Source: Brachionus rotundiformis | Taxonomy: Eukaryota; Rotifera; Eurotatoria; Ploima; Brachionidae | Length of the DNA stretch: 56,473 nucleotides | Direction: 5' to 3' | Assembly: GCA_016802295.1 (NCBI GenBank) | Contig: JAESIW010000154.1 | Span: 826,437 to 882,909 of the forward strand | Part shown: in pieces, positions 45,624 through 56,473 of the stretch | How the letters are laid out: each line of letters opens with the position of its first letter | Position numbering within the stretch: the first letter of the stretch is position 1 | Notes under the pieces: generated by a model | What the model was told of the DNA's origin: nothing | What the model saw: only the letters and a program-made list of their open reading frames with translations | Database searches by the model: none | Position numbers and translations under genes: made by a program

Positions 45624-46867
45624 ATGAAATACTTTAATTTATTAGTGTTTGTGTTGCTACAATTAAAAGTCATCGTTTGCCTCGGTAATATCCTAATTTG
45701 CCAAAATGACATTTTACTTAGCCTAATTGACAGAATTTATGCAACAATTCAATTCCTTTTTTTCCCAGAACCAAAATTTTGGCCGGACATGTCCTTTTCT
45801 GAAAAATTCGCCATTTTGTGATGGTAAAAATGGTTCTCTTTTGTAACAAAAATTTATTTTAAATATACCAAGTGTGTGGTACACAGGATATTTATCCAAA
45901 TACCAAAATAATAGGTGGTATCAGCGCCATTTCCAATAGCTGGCCTTCCATGGTCCTAATTTTGTTTAAATACACAGCTGTATACCAAATAGCTGGGGTC
46001 AAATTTCGATCAAACCCAGTTATGACTTACTGTGGCGGAACCCTTATTGACCGTGAAACTGTTCTTACCGCAGCTCATTGTTACAATGAAAAAGTTAAAA
46101 TAACAATCAATGGATTTAGGCTCAATTATCCGGTTGGACCAAATGAAGTCCATTCTAGTGTAGAATCAGCCTACACTGTGTATCTTGGCTTGCATGATAT
46201 AAAAGAAGTTTTGAACCAAACTTCTCCCGAATTACACAATGGTGTAGTTCGTGGAGTGAACAAATTTATAAGAGTAAACATTTAATATAATATTTTTGAT
46301 TAAAATTTTTAATATTGAGCATTCAAAGCATCCAAAATATGATACTGAAAATTATTTGAATGATATAGCGATTATAAAGCTAAATAATGAAGTAGAATTA
46401 GATAAGAAAATAAGGCCAGCCTGTTTACCAATTGATGAAAATTATCCTCAAAAAGTGAATATACCTGCCTGGACAACAGGCTGGGGATCGTTGTCCATGT
46501 CCGGGACTAGATCCAACCTTCTCCAAAATGTGCGTCTGACCTACTATTCCAGTTCAGTGTGTTCCGATGTGTCACCATTTTTGAAAAAGGACTGGAATAG
46601 GCAAATCTGTGCGGGAGAATATACTGGCGGCAAAGATACATGCCAAGGAGATTCAGGAGGTCCATTGTTTGTTAAAGAAATTGTGAATGGAGTGGAAAAG
46701 TTTATTCTGGTTGGAATTACATCATATGGAGATGGTTGTGGTCAGCCAGGTTTTCCTGGGTAATTTTTATGTCTTTTTTGAAATTTTATTTTTTTCAAAC
46801 CGGAAAATTTTTTAGAATTTATACAAAAGTTGCTCCATATTTGAGTTGGATCTCCAGCAATATGTAA
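45624..46867 (+). CDS. Secreted trypsin-like serine protease
   Basis: Five exons: 45624-45684, 45734-45823, 45873-46273, 46320-46759 and 46816-46867. Introns are 46-56 bp; phases close to 347 residues. Signal peptide MKYFNLLVFVLLQLKVIVCL, then a short prodomain with FCDVCGTQ and activation after Lys62 (KIIGG). Triad His119 (TAAHC), Asp199 (NDIAII) and Ser296 (CQGDSGGP). Asp290 gives trypsin-like specificity. The prodomain motif FCDVCG and the intron positions match the trypsin part of the fusion protein at 38-40 kb, showing recent common origin. Probably digestive or extracellular. Confidence 0.92.
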
Positions 46868-47957
46868 AGTTTTGGTCACACCTAATGTTAGATAAATATT
46901 GATGAATATTGGTGAGAAAATTTATTTATTATCTTTGTTTTTTTAAGAATAAAAATACTTTTAAAATGATCTAAGTCGATTTTTTGGTTAATAATAGAAA
47001 GCATTTAAAATTTTATTACTATTTTATCGTTTTAGATAAATATCTGTCTAATTACATGACTGTAAAAAAGTTGTTTTATCTGAGGATATCTTACTCGTAA
47101 AGTTAAGATAAAATTTTAAAAATATTCTTAAATATTTATCTTATTAAAACTCAGTTCCAATTAACTAAAATAATTTTTACAAATACATTCTTATTCTTTT
47201 ATCTTTTATCCTGGAAGATTGGCAATTTTGAATCCAATTCCAGATGAAATCAATGTAATAATTACTCCTTTAAGAAATCTACCTTTCTCTAAAGACATTC
47301 TGCTCGAGTTCACTAAACCAGTCTTTTTCTCCCCGGAATTTTCCAACACAGAGCAACATGTTCCAATTAATTTTTCCATATCAATGTAAACAAATGTAAA
47401 CGCCATATAAATGTTGTAGGGTACAGCAGGAAAAGTATTTTTCATAAAAACACTAGCTTAAACTAGTGCTCAGACCATTAAAGAACACTTAGTGGGTTGT
47501 CTTTAACCATACGATTAATTGTCATTTTGTTTAAAGAAATGCCTACCACATACCGTCAAAAAGTAATCAAAAAAGTAAAGTAATTAATTTTTAAAATTTA
47601 TTTGGAGAGAATTAAATTAATACTTAAGAGTAAAATTATATTAATTAGTTGAATAAAAAAATTAGATTTTTTAAAAATTTATTAATATTTTATCATATTT
47701 AAATTTCTTTATTAGAGAATAAATATCTAGAAACTGATTTTTTAAAGATAAAAATTATTTTATCTTGTAGTTTTTGATTTAATCTATAAAAATAAAAATT
47801 GATAATTTACTTTTTTAATTTGTTTCTAAATATTAACATTTATGTATTTATTCATGAACGTTGTGACAGTAAATAAATCAATAAAATTATCTTTAAACAA
47901 TTAATTTTGAATAAAATGTAGACAACTAATAATTACACAATTTTTCATGCATTTGTC
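46868..47957. other. AT-rich spacer
   Basis: Separates two protease genes that converge tail to tail. A 79-residue minus frame at 47206-47445 resembles nothing known. Confidence 0.4.
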
Positions 47958-50310
47958 TTAATTTTTATGAGCTTTTAAAACTTGTTTTCTTCTCGTTTGT
48001 TTCCTAATCCATCTTAAAAACCTGCTAACTTTGGTATAAATCCTAAAAAAACTCTTTACCAAAAAATTTTTTATTTAATTGTTTAATTAAACCCTGGTTT
48101 TCCGGGCAATCCACATCCATCTCCATAAGAAGTGATGCCAACCAATAAATATCTAAATTCACCATTGACTCTTTCCCTTGTAAACAAAGGTCCCCCAGAA
48201 TCACCATCACACGTATCTTTACCTCCCTTCAGCAGCCCTAATGAATTTTATAATAATTAAGCTATAATCAATATTTGGATAAATCCACCTGAACAAAGCT
48301 GTTTTTTCCAATTTTTTTTCACACTTGGATAAATGTTATTGCACACTTGGCCCTCATACAATACCATTCTAACCTGTTGGAGCCTGTCAGTCGTCAAAGA
48401 GTCATCTGGCATAGAGTTCCAGCCGATAGCCCATGTAGGCCTATTGAATCTGTTGGGATAGATTGACATTTTTGGAAGACAAGCTGGCTGAATGTATTGG
48501 TTAAATTCCACTTGTCCATTTAATTTCAAAATTCCAATATCGTTTAGATAAGTGGTTGAATTAAAAAAAGGATGCTTAAATTTTTTTTAAAATAAAGTAT
48601 CTATTTATCAAAAGGTTTAATACAATTTTAAAACTTTTTATTCCAAATTTGATTACTGGACCCTGAGCTTTGCCTTCAAGAACACTTTTCTTATCATGTA
48701 CTCCCAAATAGACCGTATACATTGATTGTATAGTTGGATAAAACGAGTTAGGTCTCACTGGAATGCGTTGGTCAGTAATATTCGACTCAAAGGTTTTAAC
48801 TTCTTTTATGTAACAATGAGCTGCTGTTAAGATTGTCTGATTGTCTATTAAGGTTCCACAACAGGTGTATAGCTTGGTAACTTCGGCTACTTGTTGGCCA
48901 ATTTTGACTTTAAATTTGTAGTTGAATATTATGAGAGCCATTGATGGCCAGCTGTACGGATTGGCCTCTTGACCACCGTATATTCTAAAACTAGGCTTGG
49001 CAAATCTAAGCCCGCACTTGGAACAAGACGTCTGGCTGCAGTTTACAGATGGTAAAATTGGAATTTCTTTGGGCTTTTTGGTCGTGGTCTGGCTGGGAGT
49101 GTTTTGTTGACTAGAGCGACTGGAAGCAATCCAATCCAAATATGCACTTACTCGTGTGTAGATACTATAATTAGATAAAAATTTAATAACTAATAATTAA
49201 AATTAGACAATTCTTTAAATGCCTAATTTTTTTAATAATGGTAACCTTGGGAAAATTTTTTACTGACTTAAAATTTTAAATTTATTTACGCTGGATATTT
49301 TGGCATTCCACAAGACAATCCATAGGAAGTGATGCCAACTAAAAGTGAACGTTCGACACCATTTATCATCTGCTTTATCATCAATGGTCCACCAGAATCG
49401 CCTTGACACGTGTCTTTACCACCTTTGTACTCACCAGCACAAATTTGAGATGTCCAATTCTTTTTGGAAAATACCCTATGACAATAAGATCCATTATAAA
49501 TGGTTATTTTGACATTTTGGAGAGTTGATGAATAGCTTCCTCCAGACCTGAGCGAACCCCATCCGGCAACCCAAGCGGGAATGTTAGTTTTAAGCTTAAA
49601 GTCTGGCTCTGGTAGACAAGCAGGTTGTATTATTTCATTTAAAATTATGTCATTCATTAAATCAATTATAGCTATATCATTCTGAAGAGAATTGGAATTA
49701 AATTTGGGATGCTTTTTAAATAAATTTAAGTAAGAAAAAAATTTTTTTTTAAAATTTAAAATCACTATTTTAAAATTCTTAATTGCCAGAGCCACTGCTG
49801 GATAAATTTTTGATCTTTCTTTCAGCACAGTGCTTAAATTATGTAAGCCAAGGTAAACTGTGTACATTGATGCGTATGTTGGATGGTAAATATTAGGCTT
49901 TACTTTAATTGGAATATTAGTTCCATTTAAAGTAAAGACAAAGTCCGTGAAAAAGCAATGGGCTGCTGTAACCACTCTGCCACGATCAATTAGAGTACCG
50001 CCGCAGGTTGATAAGACTGTTTTTTGGTTCGATTTGCCCATGAAATCAAAATTAAATGTGTAGTTGAAAATTATCATGGCAATAGATGGCCAGCTATTTG
50101 GAACAGCGTCGATACCACCGACTATCCGGACATTAGTCTTATGAAAACTTAGACCACATTCTTTTAAACAAAAGAGTTAATTTTTAATCTTATCTTGTGC
50201 TTGATGGTACCGTCACATTGAGGGCCACTAAATCCTGGATCACAGCATGACGACTTGTCAAGCTTACAGAATAAAGTTATTATTAACAAATATATAAACA
50301 TTTTTTTCAT
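47958..50310 (-). CDS. Two-domain polyserase (tandem trypsin domains)
   Basis: Seven exons: 50211-50310, 49766-50160, 49290-49711, 48624-49164, 48289-48574, 48093-48237 and 47958-48042. Phases close to 657 residues. Signal peptide MKKMFIYLLIITLFCKLDKS, a short EGF-like fragment (CCDPGFSGPQCDECG), then domain 1 from IVGG (46): His101, Asp177, Ser271, specificity Asp265. Exon 4 carries the end of domain 1 (IYTRVSAYLDWI), a Ser/Thr/Lys-rich linker and the start of domain 2 (RIYGG, 366). Domain 2: His422, Asp498, Ser595, Asp589, with CDGDSGGP instead of CQGDSGGP and GWNSMP instead of GWG. Its end is basic (RKQTRRKQVLKAHKN). Both triads are complete. One exon spanning the domain boundary is strong evidence for a single gene. 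The last intron uses a weak GTTTAA donor. Confidence 0.88.
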
Positions 50311-51291
50311 GAATGTAAAAGATAAAATAAAAATCAAGTAAAAAATTTATATATCAATAGTTATGATTCCATAATGACATTCATGATATTTTTAAAAATT
50401 AATCAATTGTGACATAAGATGAATTTTAAAGTCTGAAGTTTTTTAAAACTTAACTTATTTTTTGAGTATATTTTCCTAAATGATTAATTATCTCAGACGA
50501 TATTTTGAATTTTTTTTCCACGTGCATAATTCCTGTACATATCTAATGTGTATTATTACATGGTTATTGGATATTTCATTTTAATTTAAAAGATAAATTT
50601 AAGAATTTAAATTGATTTATTTTATTTTTTAAAATGATATTTCGATTATCTAAAAAAAGTCACTTTGGCTATATTTTTGTTTTAACTTTAACATGAATTG
50701 GTTTCCAAGTGTCAACAACTCAATTCAAAAAATAATTTGATCAGATCAATATATCTCTAACTGTTGGTAAGTTAATTGTGCCAATTAAGATGGATGTAAA
50801 TTTTGGATTTTGGTTTAACACTTTATCTTCTGATGAGTTTAATGATACTGGATCATTCTACAAATTTCTCACCAGGCTTGTATTTGGAATTATTTTCTAA
50901 AATCTCTACTCTCTACGGAATCTGTAGTGTCGAGAGCAAAGTCTTTAAACTGTTAAACTTAAATTTTGATATTTTTTAAACATGCAAAGATTAACTTATG
51001 CTTTATCTTCATACATATTTAAATTTTATTGCATTTAGATGGAAAGATATTATTTAAGCTTCTTCTGTTCTTTAGTTTAAGTAAAATGTTTCATTCCCGT
51101 TTTATCTATATTCTCTCACTCTCTGTTTTCTTGTAATAAAAATATCTTTATATTTCGATTTGTTTTTAATAGGCTTACTCTTCAATTTTTTCAATTTCAA
51201 GGTTAATCAACAGGCTAGTGTCCATGTCATAAAGACCGATTAGCACTCCATTTATTTAAATAAAAAATGGTTTCACAAATTAAAAAAAATA
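50311..51291. other. Spacer, nothing recognised
   Basis: A 24-codon coding-like stretch on the minus strand near 51178-51255 (GLYDMDTSLLINLEIEKIEE) has no start, splice acceptor or family, so I do not call it. Confidence 0.4.
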
Positions 51292-52245
51292 TTAATTGTT
51301 TATATAATTATTTAAAAAATAAAACATTGATATATTTAAATTAAATTTTTTGAATTTTTTTACAAAATCTGAGAAAATTAGATTAATGTTATTGATAATT
51401 GAATGCTTAAATGTTGTAAATTTCAACATTAATCTCTTGATCACAAAGCAATTTATAAGTCGTGAATAGAAAAATCCAAAAGTTTTTTCTCCATTTACTG
51501 ATTTAGCTGTCGGTTCAATCAGATTCTCACTGTTCCTTAAATTATATTTTAAATTTTTTGAGTCATTTTTCTTTAAATTCTGCCTTAGATTTTCAGGAGA
51601 ATTATGAAAGTATAGTGTTTTATAAGCAAAAGATAACATTCTATCTAGTATTCTGTGTTGGAATACATATAGGCCATACTTTTCTAAGAAGTTATTAATA
51701 TCGTTAAAGTTATTTACTTCAAATTTGAACTTAAACAATTTAAATATTGTCAAATAATAACTCTTAGCCAATTTAGTTATTGCCTCTTTTGAGAAATAGC
51801 ACAAGAGAGTCAAGCAGTAGTCAAAATAAGGTAATATAAAAGTCTTAAAAAACTATATTTTTACAGATGCTGATAGATAGAATAGTCTTTTAATGCTGAA
51901 TAATTTTTTATTCACAACTAATGAGATACTACATGCAAAATTAGAAAAATTAAGATTTTGATCAATTTTGTAACCTAAAAGAGTTATTTCATCGACAACT
52001 TTAATTTCATTTCCACAAAGATTAATCATTTTGGGAATAATAGCTTTTCTATTTGAAAAGATCATACAATAGGTGTTTGACCAATTTATATCAACCTTGT
52101 TAAAATAACACCAATCGCTAAGATTGTGGATGGTACCCGGAAAATTTTTTAAAACACTTTCTAAGTCCTTTTCAGAGTGACTAATCGTAGTGTCATCAGC
52201 AAACATTTTTATGTCAAATTTTCTTTTGTCAAAGATCATTCTATT
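51292..52245 (-). mobile_element. LINE reverse-transcriptase 3' fragment
   Basis: The minus strand encodes FADDTTISHSEKDLESVLKN (the catalytic FADD box), then LSDWCYFNKVDINWSNTYCM, VVDEITLLGYKIDQNLNFS, and after one frameshift near 51830 YFDYCLTLLCYFSKEAI and the downstream thumb-like region. The closest pattern is Jockey- or CR1-like LINEs. It differs from the L2-like copies elsewhere in the window. The catalytic core is truncated 5' of FADD. Confidence 0.8.
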
Positions 52246-53701
52246 ACTGAAACGGCCTCTTGCTTATTGTTAGTGTGGACTCAATAATTAATTAAATATT
52301 GGATATATAATTACTACTTTGGACTCATCTATTAATAATTTTTGGCATTCAAAATTACTAAATAAGAGCTACGAAATGACCTAAACGGTAACAATTTTTA
52401 CATTAATTTTTATTTATTTTTTAAATGAAATAAAAAAATTTTAACACAGCAACAACTCTTCTTGAATACTCCAAACACAAGATATTTCAGACTCGTCTCT
52501 CGTAATGGCTCTGTCTTGTGGAATTTCTCCTTTGGATAAAAGACCATGTCATATACGCTTAGATTTATTTCGCTAGCCTTGATTCAATAACATATTGAGT
52601 CGAAACGGACATAGAATATTTTAAAATAAATGCAAAAAAATATTTATTCAAACAGTTTTTGAGAATGTAATAAATAAATGCAGCGCCCTTGATGAAAAAG
52701 AAATCTGGGATTGGCTTGAGCTCTTTCACGTATAACTCGTTTTATTCATGCATTTACCTCACATCTATTTAAGTACAAATATTTAACGGCAACATCAATT
52801 TATTTATATGGCAAGGATCGAAAAGTTAACAAAGGATTGATGACAAAGTTACTACATTAATCATTCTAACTATGAACTCAATATGAACAGAACATTTTTT
52901 GATTTTCTTAATTATTTTTATTGGTTAATTTTTTATTTGCATTCTTTTCTTGAAAACATGTTTGTAACCAAAACTAACCATCTTTACTAGTTTAATATCA
53001 AATTTTTTGTAGCAACTCAAGTAGATGAGTGAGAAAGAGTGATGTGGATAATAAGATGGATAAATTCGCCAGTATCAATTTTGTTAGTTGTTCTTCCATC
53101 TTTGTTGATCGGAATTGGTTTTTATGCAGGCGACTTTTGTCTTGGCCCGCTAATTTAGGGTTTCGTTTGATTAGTGTTGTTCGTTAGCCCCGGTATATTA
53201 ATATGCATATTTGTCTTTTTGTTAGATATCAAAGTCTTAGTCTTCGGGCTTTACTGCTGACCCCCAATGTAAACCACCTGGACTGGTAGTTGTTTTCTTC
53301 ATTACATAGTGTTGGGGAGAGATCACATCCTTTTAAAAAAACACTGAACTTGAACACACTTCCAGACTGTCCTAACAGTACTATATTCTGTGTTACACCG
53401 TATGATCTTTGTACAGTCTACAGTGTTTTTCTGTGTATCCAATCCTTTAAGTCAGCAATGATCTATTCCTTTCAAGACTTTGTTCCATGATGTTAATCAA
53501 TCTCAGCTATCTTGTCTAAATTAATAAAGAACAAAATTACTTTTTATTATTTATATGGCCCAGAGCCGACCAAAAAATTGTCCTCTTAATTTCAGCAATT
53601 CGTATACTCGAACTTTTCTACTCGCGAACCTTTAAAAAACATAAGTGCATAAAAAATTTAAATTAAATCAATCCACAGCATTAAATGAACAATTAGCTAG
53701 A
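52246..53701. other. Intergenic region, nothing firmly recognised
   Basis: No supported gene. Likely holds the promoter of the following gene. Confidence 0.4.
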
Positions 53702-55311
53702 ATGACTGAGAGTGCAATGAATGGTCCGAGCATGGACTGCACATCATCATGGCTTGAATTGGAAAGCGATCCAGGTTTGTTTACGCTTTTGGTTGATGAC
53801 TTCGGGGTGCACGGGATTCAAGTAGAAGAAATCTACGACCTTAGCAAGCCTTTGGACAACTCCACATTCGGTTTTATATTCCTTTTCAAATGGATCGAGA
53901 GGCGGAACGGCCGCCGGAGCAAAACTGCCGGTCCCGACTCAAGTTCCAACTATGTCACAGATCCAAGCATTATCAATAACATGTTCTTTGCTCATCAAAT
54001 AGTGCCAAACTCTTGTGCAACCCATGCCCTATTGAGCGTTTTGCTCAATTCCAAAACCAGCAAATCCTTCCAGCTTGGCAATTTGCTAAGCAATTTTAGA
54101 AATTTATGCCAAGGCCTCAGTCCAGAGGTACAAAAAAAACCTTTAAAATTAAAAAAAATAAAGTATTAGATAAAAAATTTTTTTATTAGATGAAAGGATT
54201 GGCAATTGGCAACCAACCACGTCTTGCCCAAGCTCACAATTCTTTCGCCAAGCCTGAATCAAATGCAAAAAAATCCTGCTCCACCATGGCTTCATCCACT
54301 ATGCCTTCATCCAATGCACCATCATCGAACATGACCACTCAAAATGGTGGCACTCAAATTCAGGTTACCATATCCAAGGAAGTTTTTCATTTTATTTGTT
54401 TTGTGCCCATAAACAATAGGCTTTATGAGCTGGACGGCCTTAAGCCTTATCCAATAGACCATGGACCCATCGAAGCGGTCAAATGCAACCCAAAGCTTTT
54501 AGACCAATTGCTACAAAGTGATAATTTAGACCTGAAAGACACTATTTTGGCTTTGTGTGAAAACTACCGAGTTGGTAGCTCTAATTGGAGCGAAAAATTC
54601 AAGCAAATTATTCTCCAAAGACTAAGCAGTCATGGTCAGCAAAATCATGAGATTAGGTTCAATCTAATGGCTGTGGTTGGCGACAAAATGACAAAATATA
54701 AAACTGAACTTGATGTACTTGAGTCAAATAGGAAGCTTATTTTAAGTATTTTGGAAAATGAGCCTGGGCTCAAAAATGAGGAAAAATTTTTTGAGTTTTT
54801 TATTGATTTAAAAAGCCATGATTTAGTAGACAGTCTGGTTGACGATGTGGACAAGAACCAAAATATTTTTGGTTCGAAATTTGCTGAAAATTTGATTAAG
54901 TTGGTTGAAAAATTTGACTTGGCAGAGATTGGTAAAGTTTTTCGCATTGATTTAAATAGAGAAGAAAGATATTTGGTGAGAAAAAGAGTTGGGATTAGGA
55001 AAATTAAACAGGCCGAAATAGAACTGGAGGCAGAGATCCAATCTGTTCAAGGAAAGTACAGCGAAGAGATCGATAAGCGCAAAAAGTATGGCACAGAGGC
55101 GTTCAGACGCAAGCATCTCTACAACGAGTTCATTGTTAGTTATTTGAGAGCGCTGGCTGAGAATGGCAAGCTGGAGGAAATTGTTCGCAACAGTGTGACC
55201 AATAAGCCTGGATCTGGCAATCATGGTGACAATAAACAAGCTTCATTTTTTATATCGCCAAACTCTTTGTTTATTCAGCAAAATTCTAACAAAAAGTTTA
55301 GAAAAAAATAA
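53702..55311 (+). CDS. BAP1/Calypso-type ubiquitin C-terminal hydrolase
   Basis: Two exons: 53702-54127 and 54190-55311, 62-bp intron, 515 residues. The UCH domain starts at once: WLELESDPGLFTLLVDDFG, VEEIYDL, FGFIFLFKWIERR. The active site is Gln99 and Cys105 (HQIVPNSCATHALL), His209 (VFHFICFVP) and Asp224 (LYELDGLKPYPIDHG). A low-complexity Ser/Thr insert lies at 165-195. The C-terminal part ends with the ULD-like region RRKHLYNEFIVSYLRALAENGKL, which in BAP1/Calypso binds ASXL/ASX. The complex removes monoubiquitin from histone H2A. It lacks the long central region of vertebrate BAP1 (729 residues) and is nearer fly Calypso. The start is the first ATG in the conserved frame. Confidence 0.93.
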
Positions 55312-55520
55312 CTTTGTTGTTGTTTTTTATTTTTTTTTATTTTTGTAAAAATTTTATTTATTTATTTTTATCAAAATAAATAATTATCTTATAGTTCTTA
55401 CTTTTATAAAATTATTTTCTATGTATTGGACCTGTTAGAATATGGTGGTACGTGACTAACAAAATTAATGATAAAAGTCCATCAACATGGACTAATGCGA
55501 ACTAAATCATGTAGATATTC
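55312..55520. other. 3' flank of the BAP1/Calypso gene
   Basis: T-rich, with AATAAA-type signals near 55374. Nothing else seen. Confidence 0.4.
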
Positions 55521-55960
55521 TTAGATTTTTTAGAATTCTCAAAACGTTTCACCGCGTTCCACATAAGTTGCTAAAAATTAAATAACTTGCTGGGACTAGT
55601 AAGTCAATCTGTAAGTTTGTTTGTTTGCGGATGACAGCAAATTTATCAGTGTCATTAGAAATACTAGCGATCAAATGCTAATACAAGAGAACATCTACTA
55701 GATGGTTGAGTGGTCGAAGCGCTGGATAGTGGATTCCAATGAGTCCAAGTGTAAAGTAATGCATATTGGCAACTCGAAGTTTGGTATACAAGGAATATCA
55801 ATGGTAAATGCGAATGATATCAGAGTTGAATTAGCTGAGACTTCTACCAAGCGCGACCTTGGTGTAATGGTGAACAACAAACTTAAATGGAAAGACCAAA
55901 TTGATAGCTGTGTAACAACGTGGTAATCTGGTGCAATTTTATAAAATTAAAAACAAATTC
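55521..55960 (+). mobile_element. L2/CR1-like LINE reverse-transcriptase fragment
   Basis: Frames give FHRVPHKLLK (the AF..VPH..L motif), FADDSKFISVI (the catalytic FADD box), VEWSKRWIVDSNESKCKVMH, and TSTKRDLGVMVNNKLKWKDQ, the standard KDLGV...LKW segment of L2/CR1 LINEs. Two stops and a frameshift make it inactive. Same general family as the copies at 0.1-2.8 kb. Confidence 0.8.
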
Positions 55961-56473
55961 AATCAACTCAATTGGTGTTATGATGCAGAGTTTAGTGCTT
56001 CAGTGAATAACGAAGGTCTAAGTGGAGGACTTAGGCGAGTTTAGCATCAAATTCGCTCGCAGCTAACAGAATGTGAAGCAAGCAAGGTAAAACTTCCTAT
56101 CAAACAGAAAAGTAAATAAATGGGATGCACAAACAACGTCGGTTGTCAGAGCAAAGCTTAATCAACCACTCCAAAAACAGACTAGATAATGATGGTCAGC
56201 ACAGGTCAACCAAATTCCACTATTAAATATAAGAGACTAAAATTAACTGGAGTTGGTGTTGTAGTTATTTTAAGAAAAGCAGCATAACTTTTGAAAATTC
56301 ACAATCATGTGATCAATTTATTCCACAATTCTTTAACTATTTTAACCAAAAAACAATAACAAAATTGTTTCCTTTTTTTTTTTATAATAAAATGTTGACA
56401 AACTCAAATTAAATTTTAAAAATGATTTAAAAGATAATAAACAAATTAAAAAAATATTTTATATAATTATAAA
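55961..56473. other. AT-rich terminal segment
   Basis: Diverged LINE continuation is possible up to about 56250. Nothing is called. Confidence 0.4.

Noticed and set aside
47206..47445. 79-residue minus-strand frame between two protease genes
   Set aside because: Not similar to anything I recognise, with no supporting context.
51174..51256. Coding-like stretch on the minus strand ending in a stop (GLYDMDTSLLINLEIEKIEE)
   Set aside because: No ATG, no AG acceptor and no neighbouring exon; too short to call.
53290..53490. 66-residue plus-strand frame upstream of the BAP1/Calypso gene
   Set aside because: No recognisable domain, and it lacks any link to the downstream gene.

Overview
The window is nuclear DNA of a small invertebrate animal. 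It is AT-rich, carries one 554-bp run of N, and has compact genes whose introns are mostly 46-62 bp with GT-AG ends. The gene set (ENGase, SLC44, SERINC, ZIP, SCYL3, BAP1/Calypso, astacin, many S1 proteases) is metazoan. Base composition, tiny introns and the mix of L2/CR1-like LINEs, Tc1, MULE and LTR fragments suit a rotifer, perhaps a monogonont such as Brachionus. That assignment is an inference, not something the sequence proves.

Layout. 0-5.5 kb is a graveyard of LINE fragments plus a MITE with 9-bp target duplications and one small secreted cysteine-rich ORF. 5.8-7.6 kb holds a single-exon cytosolic ENGase (minus). 8.5-10.4 kb is a nested transposon: a decayed Tc1 copy split by a 238-bp TA-flanked MITE and by a 1.1-kb LTR mini-element that still has an intact RRM-like plus coiled-coil ORF. 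11.2-12.1 kb is a DUF268 protein; 12.4-14.7 kb has MULE and LINE debris. 14.8-21.1 kb carries an astacin protease, a WD40 protein and an SLC44 choline-transporter-like protein, all minus. 22.9-24.3 kb is a sequence gap flanked by near-identical sequence, probably an assembly false duplication. 24.6-28.0 kb carries SERINC and a membrane-anchored serine protease (minus). 28.6-30.3 kb is a secreted tyrosine-rich protein with thirteen 45-bp repeats. 30.9-33.1 kb is a SCYL3-like pseudokinase.

34.15-40.04 kb is the most unusual locus. Fifteen exons with consistent phases join a reprolysin/ADAMTS-like module with a destroyed zinc site, ShKT and EGF modules, a Ser/Thr-rich linker and an apparently active trypsin domain. 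Its largest intron is filled with a LINE and a MITE and is framed by a ~78-bp direct repeat. 42.1-43.9 kb is a LIV-1 type ZIP zinc transporter. 45.6-46.9 kb is a secreted trypsin-like protease and 48.0-50.3 kb a two-domain polyserase (minus). With the 26.8-kb and 38-kb loci, this makes a dispersed family of related S1 domains sharing sequence signatures and intron positions. 51.3-52.2 kb and 55.5-56.0 kb are LINE fragments either side of a BAP1/Calypso-type deubiquitinase at 53.7-55.3 kb.

The genes are not an operon and no single pathway links them. Secreted or surface proteolysis is the recurring theme: five S1 domains, one astacin and one inactive reprolysin. Exon models were built by hand from open frames, splice signals, codon phase and family conservation; none is backed by transcripts.
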